Source: Tetrapyrgos nigripes
Taxonomy: Eukaryota > Basidiomycota > Agaricomycetes > Agaricales > Campanellaceae
Length of the DNA: 64,000 nucleotides
Reading direction: 5' to 3'
Assembly (NCBI GenBank): GCA_013368315.1
Contig: JAACJM010000039.1
Span: 310,001-374,000, forward strand
Below the pieces are notes generated by a model. The model was not told where the DNA came from and did no database searches. It was given only the letters and a program-made list of their open reading frames with translations. Numbering within the stretch: the first letter of the stretch is position 1; each line of letters opens with the position of its first letter. The translations under genes were made by a program, and so were the position numbers. Shown one piece after another: positions 60,779 to 64,000 of the stretch.

Positions 60779-62964
60779 TCAATTATTCACAATGATCTTG
60801 ACGATACTACCACCTTCCTTTTTCCCTCCACACTTCGAACAACCTGTATCCGTCGGTGGCGTAGAAGGTGCAGTACTACAGGCGTCGAAGAAGGGCTACC
60901 TCCACCACTTCCTGCCGTGGAGTCGGTAGCGCTGCCAGATTCGGACGTACTGCTTCCAGAGTCATCTGGACTACCGGGACTACCGGAACCTTCTGTTCCG
61001 TCGTCGCTAGTGGTAGACGAATCTGGGTTTCCTTCTGCAGAACCGTCTGTATTGCCAGCGTCACCCCCAGATGAACTCGAAGGTCCACCATCTGAAGAAC
61101 CGTCCGTTCCAGAACTAGAACCAGTACCGTCCCCACTATTACCGTCGGTGTCAGAGCTAGTACCGTCACCGGTGTTGCCAGTGTCTGAAGTCGTGCCATT
61201 AGTCGGTGAAGAGGTGTCATCGCCTGTACCAGTCGTGCCAGAACCGTCGGCTGGAGTAGAAGAAGTATCCGTTGGACTATCGGTATCTGTTGTGGTCGAA
61301 TTAGATGGAGAACTCGAAGGTCCACCATCTGAAGAACCGTCCGTGGCAGTACCGTCTGTATCTGTTGAATTCGTACCATCTCCAGAACCGTCAGTTGGAG
61401 TAGAGGAAGTGTCCGTTGGACTATCGGTATCTGTTATGGTCGAATTAGATGAAGAACTCGAAGGTCCACCATCTGAAGAACCGTCTGTTCCAGTACCATC
61501 CGTTCCAGAACCGTCCGTGGCAGTGCCGTCTGTATCTGTTGAACTCGTACCATCTCCAGAACCGTCGGTTGGAGTAGAGGAAGTATCCGTTGGACTATCG
61601 GTATCTGTTGTGGTCGAATTAGATGAAGAACTCGAAGGTTCACCATCTGACGAGCCATCCGTTCCAGTACCGTCCGTCCCAGAACCAGAACCAGAACCGT
61701 CTGTATCTGCTGAGCCGGTGCCATCTCCAGGACCGTCGGTCGGGGTAGAAGGAGAAGAAGTATCCGTCGAACCGCTGTCGGCATCTGTCGAGGTCGACGT
61801 GCTGTCGGTCGAAGTAGGGGTGGAACTGCCGCCGTCTGTTGAGCTACCCGTAGAGTCATCTCCGGTATCTGTGGTATTTCCGGATGTTTCAGGTCCAGAA
61901 CTACCGTCCGTCCCAGAGCCTGAACCTGAACCGTCCGTTCCACTGCCGTCCGTCCCAGAACCAGAACCAGAACCGTCTGTATCTGCTGAACTGGTGTCAT
62001 CTCCAGGACCGCCGGTCGGAGTAGAAGGAGAAGTGTCCGTCGAACCGCTGTCGGTATCTGTCGAGGTCGACGTGCTGTCGGTCGAAGTAGGGGTGGAACT
62101 GCCATCGTCTGTTGAGCTACCCGTGGAGTCATCTCCGGTATCTGTGGTATTTCCGGATGTTTCAGGTCCTCCTGGAGAAACAGGTCCAGAAGATGTGGTT
62201 CCATCGCCTGTGGACGTAGTGCTGTTTGTAGACGATTCATCACATCCACAGTCTTCGTCTCCGTCTTCATGTTTTCCTTTGCCTTTTCCTTTGTGTTTGC
62301 ATTTGCCTTTACCTTTGCCGCTATTATTGACAACGATGATCGTGATGTCTTTGTCTGTGGACGACAAGTCGGGAATATTTGGCAAAAGCGGCATAGCATC
62401 AGCGGATTCTCCTCCTGACCCCGAACCAGTGCCATCGTCAGCACCAGTTGCGTCACCTAAACCACCCGGAATCGAAGTCGAGTCGGGAAGGGGAATGGTG
62501 GTAGTCGTCGGTGGTGAAGCTGAGATCAGTACTCAGCCTGTAAAGAAGAGTTGAAGGGATAAATCACTCACTGCCCATTATAGAAGCGACTTCACTCTGA
62601 GAGTTATTGAGTACATTGCTCATAAGCGTACCCAAACCCGAAATCGAAGGAATACTGGGTGGTGATCCTGATTCTGTGCCAGCTGCGGCAGAACTTGTCT
62701 GGCTATCCTGTCGTTTGACTTGACTGATAAAGAATGCTCAGCGAAGAGCATGAATCTCTTGTCATAACTTACTCTGCATGTCTGGCTTCGTACTGCTTTC
62801 TAGTCCATCTAGAAATTACACCGGAGCTTCAGCAATTCGCAAGTCTGTTATAGAAGATGGCAAGAAGAAACTTACCTAATGGGTGCCGCATTTGAGACTA
62901 CGACATTGACACAGATAAGAGTAAAATAAAGCATAAAAGTTTGGAAAGGAGTGGCCAGAAGCAT
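60779..62964 (-). CDS. Secreted repetitive Ser/Thr/Asp/Gly-rich protein
   Basis: Not a known family. The start at 62964 gives a signal peptide (MLLATPFQTFMLYFTLICVN, VVVSNAAP). A short ordered N-terminal part follows (VKRQDSQTSSAAAGTES, SGLGTLMSNVLNNSQSEVAS), then a DITIIVVNN beta-like motif and a basic GKGKCKHKGKGKGKHEDGDE stretch with DCGCDE. The bulk is ~400 residues of imperfect repeats of the type TDTDSPTDTSSTPTDGSGDG. The end is TGCSKCGGKKEGG then SIVKIIVNN, echoing the N-terminal motif. This last segment requires one base more near 60877-60882; uncorrected, the frame ends GKRKVVVSSRSL. At least three introns (62.5-62.9 kb). No GPI signal is clear. It is probably an O-glycosylated wall or matrix protein, by composition only. 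Confidence 0.7.
61080..61760. repeat. Tandem-repeat array inside the secreted protein gene
   Basis: GAACTCGAAGGTCCACCATC and the following TATCGGTATCTGTTGTGG block recur at about 61076, 61310, 61455 and 61635, giving units of about 140-240 bp with variable spacing. The reading frame is kept across units. Confidence 0.75.
61690..62175. repeat. Two-copy direct duplication of about 210 bp
   Basis: The segment from GAACCAGAACCGTCTGTATC to GTGGTATTTCCGGATGTTTC occurs at about 61690-61890 and again at 61966-62165 with few differences. The near identity suggests a younger event than the smaller repeats. Confidence 0.75.
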
Positions 62965-63924
62965 TTTGTTGGATAATTAAACTGTACAGTAATTTGATTG
63001 TTGAGCGACAGGTGTCCAGCAACCTGGGCAAAGAATGAAGAGCGCAGCTGAGGATTAGGCAAAACGTGAGCAACGTTATATACTTGTGAGCTGGACTTGG
63101 GGCAGTGAGTGCGGCGAGCCTTGGTAACCTGAGCGAAAGGGCCTGAGATCTGGCAGTGCGTAGGGATGCACTTGGGACTCCCCATAAATCCGGAAAGAAA
63201 GGAAAGAAGGGCGATACACTACAACGATGCGCTGAAGATTCGCATCGAAAAGGTTGGACTGTAGCTGGACAAAAGGAGGAGAAACTTGACAGCAGGAGGT
63301 CGACAATATGTATACGATTGATTGTCAAAGACTCGCTGGCATCCAAGCATTCGCATTCCGCTGGCTGTCCCTTTGTCGCCACGTCATCCCCAGAGCACTG
63401 CGCTCGTCGATGTAGAACGGGACGGAAGATACCCATACATGCGATGAACACCGATGGCTATAGGAAACGCTTCCACCTCAAAGCCGCCCGTCACGGTAGA
63501 GTGGATGATTATAAAGTTATTAAGGATCCGATGGAAGTCAAATATTTCAGAAGAGTCTACGTCGGGAACAAGGTTTTTTGACATGGATTGTCTTCGAGTG
63601 GTACAGCCATTCCTCTTCAAATTGACTTCAGTAGGTTCTGTACCAAGACACTGTAAAATGTAAAATGGCGGGACTTGGTTGAGAAGAATCAAACAAATGA
63701 CACATTTGCCAAATTCAAGTTGTTCTCCGCTACATCATAGCGACGGCCAATATCTTCTTGCTGTTTTCTTCTTTACGGTCATGAGCTTTTTTGCTCTCAC
63801 TCATCTCAGCTTCAAGTAGTGCCCCAGAGAAAGATCATTTGCGGTTAATGGTACTTACCAAGTCGCGTTACTATGACTTCCTTTGGCTTCCCTATCTTGG
63901 CAGAGCCTGCTAGCCGTCCTAGCC
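62965..63924. other. Upstream region of the secreted-protein gene
   Basis: Contains a TATA box and probably the promoter of the possible gene at the right edge. A plus-strand open frame (63156-63581) has no recognisable family or start context and lies opposite the promoter, so it is not called. Confidence 0.35.
63076..63082 (-). promoter_or_regulatory. TATA box of the secreted repeat-protein gene
   Basis: TATATAA on the minus strand about 112 bp before the ATG. A strong TATA fits a highly or conditionally expressed secreted protein. Confidence 0.5.
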
Positions 63925-64000
63925 ATGGACAATGAGCACGTCACTGTTACTCGCAATCTGGACATCGTAGTCCTCTGTATAGTCTCCATACGGTATGTCT
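63925..64000 (+). CDS. Possible first exon of a gene running out of the window
   Basis: AGCCATGG gives a good start context. The frame MDNEHVTVTRNLDIVVLCIV is followed by SIR and then a perfect donor (GTATGT at 63993), beyond which the window ends. The hydrophobic LDIVVLCIVSI could be an N-terminal anchor. Only 23 codons are visible, so this is a weak call. Confidence 0.3.
   Translation, partial: MDNEHVTVTRNLDIVVLCIVSIRYV

Noticed and set aside
60917..62554. A 545-codon plus-strand open frame rich in Pro, Val, Ser and Glu
   Set aside because: It is antisense to the secreted repeat protein. Its length follows from the Ser/Thr/Asp/Gly codons of the true gene, which leave few stops on the other strand. 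The minus strand has the signal peptide, introns and TATA box.

Overview
The window comes from a basidiomycete fungus, most likely an agaric (Agaricomycetes). The signs are dense short introns (mostly 45-75 nt, GT..YAG), tightly packed genes on both strands, several F-box/LRR loci, a HET-domain gene, a DUF7704-type membrane protein, and eukaryotic single-copy genes (ARP5, DBP3, PRP16, GCN20, TOP2). All gene models here were spliced by eye from frame continuity and splice consensus.

Layout. 1-0.3 kb: 3' end of a protein-kinase-like gene. 0.7-10.2 kb: ARP5 (-) head to head with the RNA helicase DBP3 (+), followed closely by an oxysterol-binding protein (+). 10.4-12 kb: a broken F-box/LRR gene. 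12.4-16.1 kb: a BAG-domain protein and a C2H2/RING protein (both -). 17.2-22.5 kb: a HET-domain gene with one in-frame stop, a 241-bp MITE-like element and an MFS sugar/quinate-type transporter. 23.4-31 kb: the splicing helicase PRP16 (-), two decaying copies of an unknown family (-) and, between them, a cytochrome P450 relic (+). 31.3-38 kb: an unknown Ser/Arg-rich protein, a CofD/UPF0052 protein, a DUF7704-type protein with an 8-nt microexon, and a secreted single-pass membrane protein. 38-48 kb: GCN20-type ABC-F ATPase and DNA topoisomerase II. 48-60 kb: an F-box relic, one very large coiled-coil protein gene (-), and two more F-box relics. 60.7-63 kb: a secreted, highly repetitive Ser/Thr/Asp/Gly protein. 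The extreme right edge may hold the first exon of a further gene.

Together the housekeeping genes cover chromatin remodelling (ARP5/INO80), ribosome biogenesis (DBP3), splicing (PRP16), translation control (GCN20), DNA topology (TOP2) and lipid transfer (OSBP). The accessory genes (F-box, HET, P450, secreted repeat protein, unknown tandem family) are mostly decayed or lineage-specific.

A caution for any reader: at least a dozen single-base frame breaks, many at homopolymers, interrupt otherwise well-preserved genes (kinase, ARP5, DBP3, BAG, MFS, TOP2, the coiled-coil gene and others). In three genes, restoring one base per break makes the total CDS exactly divisible by three. This looks more like residual assembly error than biology, and it must be separated from the real lesions, which are substitutions, a 4-bp insertion and truncations.
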